Shown here: positions 25,788 to 34,512 of the stretch, piece after piece
Numbering within the stretch: position 1 is the stretch's first letter
How the letters are laid out: the number at the start of each line of letters is the position of its first letter
Assembly (NCBI GenBank): GCA_944319745.1
Contig: CALUET010000022.1
Location: 62,001 to 126,000 of the forward strand
Length of the DNA stretch: 64,000 nt
Direction: 5' to 3'
Source: an uncultured Phocaeicola sp.
Lineage (GTDB): Bacteria > Bacteroidota > Bacteroidia > Bacteroidales > Bacteroidaceae
Program-made: the position numbers and the translations under genes
Notes under the pieces: generated by a model
What the model was told of the DNA's origin: nothing
The model's input: the letters and a program-made list of their open reading frames with translations, nothing else
The model's database searches: none

Positions 25788-27245
25788 ATGAAACTGAACG
25801 AACTAATTACAGGCATAACAACATACGATATTGTCGGAAACACGGAAAAAGATATTACCGGCATTCAGCTTGATTCCCGACAAATAAAAGGAGGCAACTT
25901 ATTTATCGCCGTAAAAGGTACGCAGGCCGATGGCCATGCTTACATAGATGCCGCGATACAAAAAGGAGCAACCGCCGTGGTCTGCGAACAATTGCCCTCG
26001 GACTTGAAGCCGGAAGTTACCTACATCCGAATAGCAGATACGGAAGGTTCCACCGGAAAGCTGGCGACAAAGTTCTACGGCGATCCCACCGATAAGCTGG
26101 AATTAATAGGAGTAACGGGTACAAACGGGAAGACAACCATTGCCACCTTATTATATAATATGTTCCGAAAGATGGGATATAAAACGGGACTCATTTCAAC
26201 GGTCTGCAACTATATTGACGGGGAAGCAATTCCAACAGAGCATACAACTCCCGATCCCATCACGTTGAACTCTCTGCTGGGCCGCATGGCCGATGAAGGA
26301 TGCAAGTATGTTTTCATGGAAGTCAGTTCGCACTCCATCGCACAAAAACGCATCAGCGGACTAAAATTTGCGGGAGGTATCTTTACAAACATTACCCGCG
26401 ATCATCTGGACTATCACAAAACTTTCGAAAATTACCTGAAAGCAAAAAAGACATTCTTCGACGAATTACCAAAAAACGCTTTCGCCCTTACCAACGCAGA
26501 CGACAAGAACGGCATGGTAATGGTGCAAAATACCAAGGCACACATCGCCACGTATTCTCTAAGAACTCTATGCGATTTTAAAGGAAAAGTGCTTGAAGAC
26601 GGAATGGAGGGGATGTTGATGGAAATCAACAATCGGGAAGTCAACGTACAATTTATCGGACGTTTCAACGCATACAATCTGTTGGCCGTTTACGGTGCCG
26701 CTTGTCTTTTGGGTAAAAAGCCGGAAGACATTCTGATTATATTAAGCACTTTACGTCCCGTATCCGGTCGTCTCGATGCCATGAGATCGCCGAAAGGATA
26801 CACGGCCATTGTCGACTATGCCCACACTCCCGACGCTCTTACCAATGTATTAAGCGCAATCCACGAGGTACAGAAGGGCAAAGGGCGAATCATTACCGTA
26901 GTTGGTGCAGGAGGAAACCGCGATAAAGGCAAACGGCCTCTCATGGCGCAGGAGGCCGTGAAACAAAGCGACCGGGTCATCATAACGTCGGATAATCCCC
27001 GCTTCGAGGAACCGCAAGCCATCATCGACGACATGCTTTCGGGGGTAAAACCGAAAGACATGTCAAAAGTAGTCTCCATCGTCGACCGAAAAGAAGCCAT
27101 CCGCACAGCCTGTTTACTGGCGCTTCCCGGCGATGTCATCCTCGTGGCCGGAAAAGGACACGAGAATTATCAGGAGATAAAAGGGGTAAAACATCACTTC
27201 GACGACAAGGAGATTTTAAAAAACATATTCGACAACGAAAAATAA
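25788..27245 (+). CDS. murE: UDP-MurNAc-tripeptide synthetase (meso-diaminopimelate-adding)
   Basis: 485 residues, three-domain Mur ligase. It adds meso-DAP to UDP-MurNAc-L-Ala-D-Glu with ATP. The P-loop GTNGKTT is at 111-117, the central HTTPD and [12 protein letters not shown] blocks follow, and the substrate-selecting motif DNPR is at residues 402-405 ([11 protein letters not shown]). DNPR is the hallmark of meso-DAP ligases; lysine ligases differ there. This agrees with the meso-DAP walls of Bacteroidales. Confidence 0.97.
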   Translation: MKLNELITGITTYDIVGNTEKDITGIQLDSRQIKGGNLFIAVKGTQADGHAYIDAAIQKGATAVVCEQLPSDLKPEVTYIRIADTEGSTGKLATKFYGDPTDKLELIGVTGTNGKTTIATLLYNMFRKMGYKTGLISTVCNYIDGEAIPTEHTTPDPITLNSLLGRMADEGCKYVFMEVSSHSIAQKRISGLKFAGGIFTNITRDHLDYHKTFENYLKAKKTFFDELPKNAFALTNADDKNGMVMVQNTKAHIATYSLRTLCDFKGKVLEDGMEGMLMEINNREVNVQFIGRFNAYNLLAVYGAACLLGKKPEDILIILSTLRPVSGRLDAMRSPKGYTAIVDYAHTPDALTNVLSAIHEVQKGKGRIITVVGAGGNRDKGKRPLMAQEAVKQSDRVIITSDNPRFEEPQAIIDDMLSGVKPKDMSKVVSIVDRKEAIRTACLLALPGDVILVAGKGHENYQEIKGVKHHFDDKEILKNIFDNEK

Positions 27246-27263
27246 CCTAACGACAACTACGAC

Positions 27264-28532
27264 ATGTTATATTATCTCTTCCACTACCTTGAGCAGTTCA
27301 ATTTCCCCGGAGCCCGCATGTTCAGCTACGTTTCGTTCCGCTCTTTAATGGCGGTCATCCTCGCGTTGCTGATATCGGCCATCTTTGGAGAATACTTTAT
27401 AAACCGTTTGAAGAAGAAACAAATCACGGAGATTCAACGCGATGCCGCCATCGATCCGTTTAACGTAAACAAGACCGGTGTACCGACCATGGGCGGGATT
27501 ATCATCATTGTTGCCATACTTATCCCTTGCCTGCTGTTGGGAAAACTACATAACATCTACATGATTCTAATGCTGATAACCACCGTTTGGTTAGGGACAT
27601 TGGGATTCCTTGACGATTACATCAAAACCTTCCGCAAAGACAAGGAAGGGTTACACGGAAAATTCAAGATTATCGGACAGGTAGGACTGGGACTGATTGT
27701 AGGACTCACCCTGTATTTAAGTCCGAATGTCGTAATCAGAGAAAACATAGAAGTGCATAAAAACGGTGAAATCGTGGAAGTCATTCATAAAAATGACGAC
27801 GAGAAATCAACAAAAACAACGATACCTTTTTTCAAAAACAATAACTTGGATTACGCCGATTTTGTCGGCTTTTTAGGAAAATATTCCCAAACAGCAGGAT
27901 GGTTTATCTTTATTTTGGTAACAATCTTCGTCGTAACTGCCGTATCGAACGGCGCAAACCTGAACGACGGAATGGATGGAATGGCCGCGGGAAACTCGGC
28001 CATCATCGGAGTCACCCTCGGCATACTGGCTTACGTATCGAGTCATATTGAATACGCAAGCTATTTAAATATCATGTACATCCCGGGAAGCGAGGAACTT
28101 GTTATCTTTATTTGTGCATTTATTGGCGCGCTTATCGGTTTCCTTTGGTACAATGCTTTCCCTGCACAAGTGTTTATGGGAGACACAGGAAGCCTGACAA
28201 TCGGAGGAATCATCGCCGTATTTGCAATCATCATTCACAAAGAATTACTGATACCAATACTTTGCGGTGTGTTCCTCGTAGAGAACCTCTCGGTGATTTT
28301 ACAGGTAAAATACTATAAAAAAGGAAAGAAAAAGGGAGTCAAGCAACGCATCTTTAAGCGGACACCTATCCACGATCATTTCCGAACAACCTTGTCGCAA
28401 CTTGATCCGACGTGCACTTATGTGTTTACACGTCCCGACAATGTATTCCATGAATCGAAGATAACCGTCCGGTTTTGGATTGTAACCATCGTACTGGCTG
28501 CCATTACAATTATAACTTTAAAGATAAGATAA
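27264..28532 (+). CDS. mraY: Phospho-N-acetylmuramoyl-pentapeptide transferase (lipid I synthase)
   Basis: 422 residues, about ten membrane segments. It transfers phospho-MurNAc-pentapeptide to undecaprenyl phosphate, forming lipid I. Catalytic motifs are DDY in GFLDDYIKTFRKDKEGL (117-119), NGANLNDGMDGMAAG (from 229) and FMGDTGSLTIGG. It is about 60 residues longer than E. coli MraY, mostly from a hydrophilic insert at about 154-208 (NGEIVEVIHKNDDEKSTKTT). I recall such inserts in Bacteroidetes MraY; role unknown. Confidence 0.97.
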   Translation: MLYYLFHYLEQFNFPGARMFSYVSFRSLMAVILALLISAIFGEYFINRLKKKQITEIQRDAAIDPFNVNKTGVPTMGGIIIIVAILIPCLLLGKLHNIYMILMLITTVWLGTLGFLDDYIKTFRKDKEGLHGKFKIIGQVGLGLIVGLTLYLSPNVVIRENIEVHKNGEIVEVIHKNDDEKSTKTTIPFFKNNNLDYADFVGFLGKYSQTAGWFIFILVTIFVVTAVSNGANLNDGMDGMAAGNSAIIGVTLGILAYVSSHIEYASYLNIMYIPGSEELVIFICAFIGALIGFLWYNAFPAQVFMGDTGSLTIGGIIAVFAIIIHKELLIPILCGVFLVENLSVILQVKYYKKGKKKGVKQRIFKRTPIHDHFRTTLSQLDPTCTYVFTRPDNVFHESKITVRFWIVTIVLAAITIITLKIR

Positions 28533-28537
28533 CGATC

Positions 28538-29872
28538 ATGAACAAAAGAATTGTTATTTTAGGAGCAGGAGAAAGCGGAACAGGAGCCGCCATCCTTGCA
28601 AAAAAGAAAGGTTTCGACACTTTTGTTTCAGACATGTCTCTCATAAAAGAGAACTATAAAACCATGCTGAACGAAAGAAACATTGAGTGGGAAGAAGGCA
28701 AACATTCGGAAAAACTTATCCTTAGTGCCGACGAAATAATAAAGAGTCCCGGCATACCGAACGACGCACCCATCATACTTAAAGCTAAAGAACGAAGCAT
28801 TCCAATTATATCGGAGATAGAATTCGCCGGGAGATATACTCACGCGAAAATGGTTTGTATCACAGGAAGCAACGGGAAAACCACGACAACGTCGCTGATC
28901 TATCACATCTTCAAAAAGGCGGGATTAAACGTAGGCCTGGCAGGAAATATCGGAAAGAGCCTCGCCTATCAGGTAGCGGAATGCAATCATGACTACTACA
29001 TAATAGAATTGAGCAGTTTCCAGCTGGACAACATGTACCAATTTCATGCCAACATTGCCGTGTTAATGAACATAACTCCCGACCATTTAGACCGCTATGA
29101 CTACAAGATGCAAAACTATGTTGATGCAAAATTCCGCATATTGCAGAACCAGACGGCCGAGGATGCTTTTGTATTTTGGGACGATGATCCGATTATTCAA
29201 AAGGAACTTCACAAATACGGAATACACGGACAATATTACCCCTTCGCGGAACATAAGAAAGAAGGCCTGGCCGCTTTCTCCGAACACAGCATGATTTATT
29301 TCACAGAGCCTGTCGCGTTCAACATGGAACAAGAAGAACTTGCCCTGACAGGCACGCACAATTTGTTCAACTCCATGGCGGCAGGTATCTCGGCAAATAT
29401 CGCCGGTATACGTAAAGAGTGCATACGTGAAGCCCTGAACGACTTCAAAGGTGTAGAACATCGTCTGGAAAAAGTAGCACGCGTACGCGGAGTGGAATAC
29501 ATAAACGACTCGAAAGCTACCAATGTCAATTCGTGCTGGTACGCCCTGCAAAGCATGAAAACCAAAACAATCCTGATATTGGGCGGGAAAGACAAAGGGA
29601 ACGACTACAACGAAATTGCCGACCTGGTAAAGGAAAAATGTACAGGTTTGATATTCCTGGGGCTGCACAACGAGAAACTTCATGCCTTCTTTGACGGATT
29701 CGGACTGCCGACTTTCGACGTACAGAGCATGAAAGATGCTGTCGACGCGGCCTACAAAATTGCAAAAAAAGGAGAAACCGTACTGTTAAGTCCGTGTTGT
29801 GCCAGTTTCGACCTCTTCAAAAGTTATGAAGACAGAGGCAATCAGTTTAAAGAATGTGTAAAGAACCTATAA
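28538..29872 (+). CDS. murD: UDP-N-acetylmuramoylalanine--D-glutamate ligase
   Basis: 444 residues from MNKRIVILGAGESGTGAAIL. A longer frame starting 63 nt earlier overlaps mraY and is rejected; the chosen ATG lies 5 nt after mraY stops. The P-loop is ITGSNGKTTTTSLIY; NITPDHLDRY and the C-terminal INDSKATNVNSCWYALQ and LGGKDKGNDY are MurD signatures. It adds D-glutamate to UDP-MurNAc-L-Ala. Confidence 0.97.
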   Translation: MNKRIVILGAGESGTGAAILAKKKGFDTFVSDMSLIKENYKTMLNERNIEWEEGKHSEKLILSADEIIKSPGIPNDAPIILKAKERSIPIISEIEFAGRYTHAKMVCITGSNGKTTTTSLIYHIFKKAGLNVGLAGNIGKSLAYQVAECNHDYYIIELSSFQLDNMYQFHANIAVLMNITPDHLDRYDYKMQNYVDAKFRILQNQTAEDAFVFWDDDPIIQKELHKYGIHGQYYPFAEHKKEGLAAFSEHSMIYFTEPVAFNMEQEELALTGTHNLFNSMAAGISANIAGIRKECIREALNDFKGVEHRLEKVARVRGVEYINDSKATNVNSCWYALQSMKTKTILILGGKDKGNDYNEIADLVKEKCTGLIFLGLHNEKLHAFFDGFGLPTFDVQSMKDAVDAAYKIAKKGETVLLSPCCASFDLFKSYEDRGNQFKECVKNL

Positions 29873-29888
29873 AAGATTTGCTGGTCTG

Positions 29889-31214
29889 ATGAAGCTATTT
29901 TTACATAATTTTCTCAAAGGCGATAAGATCATCTGGATTATATTTATAATACTTTGCGCGATTTCATTTATAGAAGTTTTCAGCGCATCCAGCTTGCTTA
30001 CGTTCAAAAGCGGAGATCATTTGCGGCCCATAGGGACGCATTTTACATTATTAATGGCGGGAGTTGCACTGGCTTGGGTTATACATAACATACCTTGCCG
30101 GTGGTTTAACCGAATGATTCTGCTATATCCCATCGCAATAGGGATGTTATTGGCTGTTCTTTTTATCGGGGCAACAACCAATTCGGCCCGACGATGGCTC
30201 GAAATAGCCGGCATCCAGTTCCAACCTTCCGAGCTTGGGAAAATGGCAACAATAGTAGTCGTTGCGTTTATCCTCTCCAGATTCCGGGAAGGAGAATACG
30301 CAAACCGGAAAGCAATGAAGTTTATTTTATGGACAACCGTGCCCATGTGTGCTCTCATATTTCCCGAGAATTTATCTACTGCCTTACTATTAGCTGTAAG
30401 CGTTTATCTCATGATGTTTGTGGGAAGAATACCGACAAAACAAATGCTGAAGCTGACGGCTGTCTGCATCATTGGAGGCGCTTTGGCCACAACAGCCATG
30501 ATGACCGTCCCAGACAACGGCTGGGAGAAAATCGGATTAAAGCGCGTTTCCACATGGAAATCCCGAATCACCAAACTGGTTGACCAGACAGAAATACCGG
30601 CAGCCAAGTATGATTTGGAAAATGACGGCCAGGTAGCTTATGCAAACATTGCCATCGCCACAAGCAACATTCTCGGGAAAGGACCGGGAAACAGCATACA
30701 GCGGGACTTCTTACCGCAGGCCTTTTCCGATTTCATTTACGCAATCATCATCGAGGAACTGGGACTTTTTCCTGCCGCAATAATAGCTTTTCTGTACATC
30801 GCGCTGCTGATACGAATCGGACGAATAGCCAACCAATGCGACAAGCCGTTTTATATTTTCCTGATCACCGGCATCGGCATTCTGATGGTCGGGCAGGCTT
30901 TATTCCACATGCTGATAGCCGTCGGGATAGGGCCGGTAACAGGTCAACCGCTACCTCTCATTAGTAAAGGAGGAACGTCTATACTTATCAACAGCATTTA
31001 CATCGGAATTATTTTAAGCATCAGCCGCTACGTGAAAGAACAAAAGGACAAACAACAAGCCGAAGAGGCGGAAAAACAGGCACAGGTGCAGGAAGCCGCC
31101 ATCACTTTACTGCGAAATGCGGCAAACAGCCTGGCTTCCGAAAAAGAAACGACGAATTCTTTTGAAAGAAACACCGAGACATCTTCTCCAAAAGATGCCG
31201 AAGAAAAAGAATAA
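29889..31214 (+). CDS. ftsW: Septal peptidoglycan glycosyltransferase FtsW (SEDS family)
   Basis: 441 residues, about ten membrane segments. The SEDS motifs TTNSARRWLEIAGIQFQPSELGK and the C-terminal GIGPVTGQPLPLISKGGTS are intact. It polymerises lipid II glycan at the septum together with FtsI. The last 70 residues form a charged, Gln/Glu-rich cytosolic tail (EQKDKQQAEEAEKQAQVQEA) that E. coli FtsW lacks. Confidence 0.96.
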   Translation: MKLFLHNFLKGDKIIWIIFIILCAISFIEVFSASSLLTFKSGDHLRPIGTHFTLLMAGVALAWVIHNIPCRWFNRMILLYPIAIGMLLAVLFIGATTNSARRWLEIAGIQFQPSELGKMATIVVVAFILSRFREGEYANRKAMKFILWTTVPMCALIFPENLSTALLLAVSVYLMMFVGRIPTKQMLKLTAVCIIGGALATTAMMTVPDNGWEKIGLKRVSTWKSRITKLVDQTEIPAAKYDLENDGQVAYANIAIATSNILGKGPGNSIQRDFLPQAFSDFIYAIIIEELGLFPAAIIAFLYIALLIRIGRIANQCDKPFYIFLITGIGILMVGQALFHMLIAVGIGPVTGQPLPLISKGGTSILINSIYIGIILSISRYVKEQKDKQQAEEAEKQAQVQEAAITLLRNAANSLASEKETTNSFERNTETSSPKDAEEKE

Positions 31215-31253
31215 ATAACGGGATCTCCTTCCGTATTATTGGAAGTTTATTCC

Positions 31254-31261
31254 TAATTTTG
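31254..31261 (+). promoter_or_regulatory. Internal promoter -7 box upstream of murG
   Basis: TAATTTTG in the 66-nt gap after ftsW, 19 nt before the murG ATG. A small hairpin CTTCC/GGAAG precedes it at 31229-31244. This is the only clear gap and consensus box inside the dcw cluster. Confidence 0.5.
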
Positions 31262-31280
31262 TATCATAATATTTATACAA

Positions 31281-32411
31281 ATGAAAGAATCTATCAGAGT
31301 CATCATAAGCGGCGGAGGAACAGGAGGCCACATTTTTCCGGCCATTTCCATTGCCAATGCCATCAAAAAGAAGCATACCGATGCAGAAATCCTCTTCGTC
31401 GGCGCCGAAAAACGCATGGAAATGCAACGCGTACCGGCGGCAGGATATAACATCATTGGGCTGCCGGTTGCCGGATTCGACAGGAAGAATTTGTTGAAAA
31501 ATTTCGCGGTTCTGATCAAACTTCTGCGCAGCCAGTGGAAAGCACGGCGGATTGTCAAAGAGTTTAAGCCGCACGTTGCCGTAGGAGTGGGCGGCTATGC
31601 CAGCGGTCCGACGCTAAAAGCTGCCGAAATGATGGGAATCCCCACACTCATACAAGAGCAAAACTCGTACGCCGGAGTGACAAATAAGTTGCTGGCCAAG
31701 AAGGCGTGCAAAATATGTGTGGCCTACGAAGGAATGGAAAGATTCTTCGATAAAGACAAAATCATCCTGACCGGTAACCCGGTCCGTCAGGATCTGTTGT
31801 CAGGAACAATGGGACGAAACGAAGCAATCGGCACGTTCCGGTTGAACCCCGAAAAGAAAACCATTCTGGTTATCGGCGGAAGTTTGGGCGCACGCACCAT
31901 CAACAATTGCATCATGCACGGACTGGAAAAAATAAAACAATCCGATGTCCAGTTTATCTGGCAGACAGGAAAATTCTACATCAACGAGGCAAAAGCAGCA
32001 ATCGACGCCGCCGGTAATCCCGAAATGATCTATACTACCGATTTTATCACCGACATGAATGCGGCATACAGCGCCGCCGATCTGGTAATAAGCCGGGCCG
32101 GAGCCGGTTCCATCTCGGAATTCTGTCTGCTGAAGAAGGCGGTAATCCTGGTACCTTCTCCCAATGTTGCAGAAGATCATCAGACAAAAAATGCATTGGC
32201 CCTGACGGAAAAACAGGCAGCTCTCTACGTCAAAGACTCAGAAGCCGAAGAAAAATTACTCGATTCGGCCATTCAATCGGTTCATAACCCGGAGTTGCTT
32301 GCAACACTCAGCACCAACATTTCCAAACTGGCGCTTTATAATTCGGCCGACATGATAGCCGACGAAGTATATAAGCTGGCCATAAAATACAAAACAGACC
32401 ATGAACATTAA
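31281..32411 (+). CDS. murG: UDP-GlcNAc--MurNAc-pentapeptide-PP-undecaprenol GlcNAc transferase (lipid II synthase)
   Basis: 376 residues, GT28 family. G loops are visible: ISGGGTGGHIFPAISIANA at the N-terminus, and VGVGGYASGPTLKAA; the C-terminal nucleotide-sugar site reads ISRAGAGSISEFCLLKKA with VPSPNVAEDHQTKNA. Peripheral on the inner leaflet. It overlaps murC by 11 bp. Confidence 0.97.
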   Translation: MKESIRVIISGGGTGGHIFPAISIANAIKKKHTDAEILFVGAEKRMEMQRVPAAGYNIIGLPVAGFDRKNLLKNFAVLIKLLRSQWKARRIVKEFKPHVAVGVGGYASGPTLKAAEMMGIPTLIQEQNSYAGVTNKLLAKKACKICVAYEGMERFFDKDKIILTGNPVRQDLLSGTMGRNEAIGTFRLNPEKKTILVIGGSLGARTINNCIMHGLEKIKQSDVQFIWQTGKFYINEAKAAIDAAGNPEMIYTTDFITDMNAAYSAADLVISRAGAGSISEFCLLKKAVILVPSPNVAEDHQTKNALALTEKQAALYVKDSEAEEKLLDSAIQSVHNPELLATLSTNISKLALYNSADMIADEVYKLAIKYKTDHEH

Positions 32412-33777
32412 TACGCTAAACGCTGTATATTTTATAGGAATCGGGGGAATCGGCATGAGTGCTTTGGCGAGGTTCTTCTTATCGAAAGGGAAGAAAGTGG
32501 GAGGATACGACCGAACGCGTACCGAACTCACCGAGAAATTAGAAGAAGAAGGTGCCGTCATACATTACGAAGACTGCATATCGCTTATCCCGTCCGACTT
32601 CTCCGATGCAAAGACAACACTCGTTGTTTATACACCGGCCGTGCCTGCCACGCACACAGAATTGGCATACTTTAGGGAAAAAGGATTCGAGATACAGAAA
32701 AGAGCGCAAGCATTGGGCATGTTGACCCACACGGAAAAAGGACTTTGTGTTGCGGGTACACATGGAAAAACAACGACGTCTACAATGGCATCTCACATAT
32801 TGCATCAATCAAAGATCGGGTGCAATGCGTTTCTGGGAGGCATTTCAAAAAACTACGGAACGAATCTTTTATTGTCGGATCACAGCCCGTTTGTCGTTAT
32901 CGAAGCCGACGAATTTGACCGTTCGTTCCATTGGCTCACTCCATACGCAACAGTCATCACGGCAACCGACTCCGACCATTTAGATATTTACGGGACGCAT
33001 CAAGAGTATATTGAAGGCTTCCGCAAATATACTTCCCTCATTCAGGAAAACGGTTTCCTGATAATAAAGGAAGGTATCGACCTGATCCCCGATGTCAAAC
33101 CGGGCGTCACGGTTTATACTTACTCGGAGAAAACCGGAGACTTCCACGCCGAAAACATCCGCATAACCAACGGGGAAATTTATTTTGATTTCATTTCTCC
33201 TTTGGAAAGTATCAGAGACATTCAACTGGGTGTCCCTATATATATCAACATAGAAAACGGCGTTGCAGCCATGGCTTTGGCACAAATCGGAGGTGCCTCC
33301 GCCGAAGAAATACGCAATGCCATGGCAAGTTTCCGGGGAGTGGACCGACGTTTCGATTTCAAGCTGAAGAACGAACACATCGTTTTCCTAAGCGATTATG
33401 CACATCACCCCGCAGAGATAAAACAAAGCATTCATTCCTTGCGCATATTATACCCGACAAAAAAAATAACCGTGGCCTTCCAGCCGCACCTATATACCCG
33501 CACAAGAGACTTTTATACGGCATTCGGCGAAAGTCTTTCCCTGGCCGATGAAGTAATTCTTCTTGATATTTATCCGGCAAGAGAAGAACCGATACCCGGA
33601 GTTTCCAGCAAATTAATCTACGACAATCTCCGTCCCGGAATAGAAAAGTCCTTTTGCAAAAAAGAAGAACTCGTGAAATATCTCAAAAATAAACCTCTTG
33701 ACGTTCTCATAACATTGGGAGCGGGTGACATAGACGATTACGTGCCTCAAATTTACGATGCATTAAAAGACAGATGA
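32401..33777 (+). CDS. murC: UDP-N-acetylmuramate--L-alanine ligase
   Basis: 458 residues. N-terminal dinucleotide-like motif YFIGIGGIGMSALARFF, P-loop VAGTHGKTTTSTMASH, VIEADEFDRSFHWL and the C-terminal DYAHHPAEIKQSIHSL and QPHLYTRTRDF motifs are typical. It starts peptide stem synthesis by adding L-Ala to UDP-MurNAc. It overlaps murG by 11 bp and ftsQ by 4 bp (ATGA), so translation is coupled. Confidence 0.97.
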   Translation: MNINTLNAVYFIGIGGIGMSALARFFLSKGKKVGGYDRTRTELTEKLEEEGAVIHYEDCISLIPSDFSDAKTTLVVYTPAVPATHTELAYFREKGFEIQKRAQALGMLTHTEKGLCVAGTHGKTTTSTMASHILHQSKIGCNAFLGGISKNYGTNLLLSDHSPFVVIEADEFDRSFHWLTPYATVITATDSDHLDIYGTHQEYIEGFRKYTSLIQENGFLIIKEGIDLIPDVKPGVTVYTYSEKTGDFHAENIRITNGEIYFDFISPLESIRDIQLGVPIYINIENGVAAMALAQIGGASAEEIRNAMASFRGVDRRFDFKLKNEHIVFLSDYAHHPAEIKQSIHSLRILYPTKKITVAFQPHLYTRTRDFYTAFGESLSLADEVILLDIYPAREEPIPGVSSKLIYDNLRPGIEKSFCKKEELVKYLKNKPLDVLITLGAGDIDDYVPQIYDALKDR

Positions 33778-34511
33778 TTAAACGTTTTTTCATATTATTC
33801 GGCCTGATATTGGTTTCAGTTTATCTCATTATAGCTGTAACTTTTCTGAATGACAAACCTCAAAACGCGGTCTGCCAGGGAGTGATATTAGCCGTAAAAG
33901 ACAGCATAAATTACGATTTCGTTACCCAAAAAGAAATAAAACGTATCTTACAGCAAAAGAAACTTTTCCCCGAAAAAAAACAGCTGAACAACATCAACAC
34001 GCAAGAGTTAGAAAACACATTATCCCAGCATCCTCTCATACGGGAGGTAGAATGTTACGTAACTTCCGGCGGAAAAGTAGCCATCAATATTTATCAACGG
34101 ATTCCTTTAATACGGGTAATGAGTAACAACGGCGAGAATTATTACATAGACAACAACGGAAAATTCATGTCACTACCGGGAAAAGCCGCACATGTTGTCG
34201 TAGCTACCGGAATGATCGATCGGAAATTTGCGCAACAAGAATTGTATCCTTTAGCTAAATTCCTGCAGGAAAATCATTTTTGGAATGCACAAATAGAACA
34301 AATAAACATTACGTCCAAACACGAAATCGAGCTAATCCCCAGAGTTGGCGATCACGTACTCTTTTTGGGAAAACCCGGCAATTATGACGAAAAATTCACT
34401 AAATTGCAAACGTTTTACAAGAAAGCCCTAAACCAAGTGGGCTGGAATAAATACAAACGAATCAGCATAGAGTTTAACAACCAAATCATCGGAACAAAAA
34501 AAGATAAATAA
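33774..34511 (+). CDS. ftsQ: FtsQ/DivIB-like cell division protein
   Basis: 245 residues. A short basic N-terminus, one membrane segment (ILFGLILVSVYLIIAVTF), then a periplasmic part with a POTRA-like region and the FtsQ-type strand IREVECYVTSGGKVAINIYQRIPLIRV followed by YYIDNNGKFM. It bridges FtsL/FtsB to the septal synthases. Assignment rests on topology, the R-x-P strand and its position between murC and ftsA. One base separates it from ftsA. Confidence 0.88.
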   Translation: MIKRFFILFGLILVSVYLIIAVTFLNDKPQNAVCQGVILAVKDSINYDFVTQKEIKRILQQKKLFPEKKQLNNINTQELENTLSQHPLIREVECYVTSGGKVAINIYQRIPLIRVMSNNGENYYIDNNGKFMSLPGKAAHVVVATGMIDRKFAQQELYPLAKFLQENHFWNAQIEQINITSKHEIELIPRVGDHVLFLGKPGNYDEKFTKLQTFYKKALNQVGWNKYKRISIEFNNQIIGTKKDK

Positions 34512-34512
34512 C

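Noticed and set aside
29087-29683. 198-codon open frame antisense to murD
   Set aside because: Phe/Val-rich shadow of murD with no promoter or family match.
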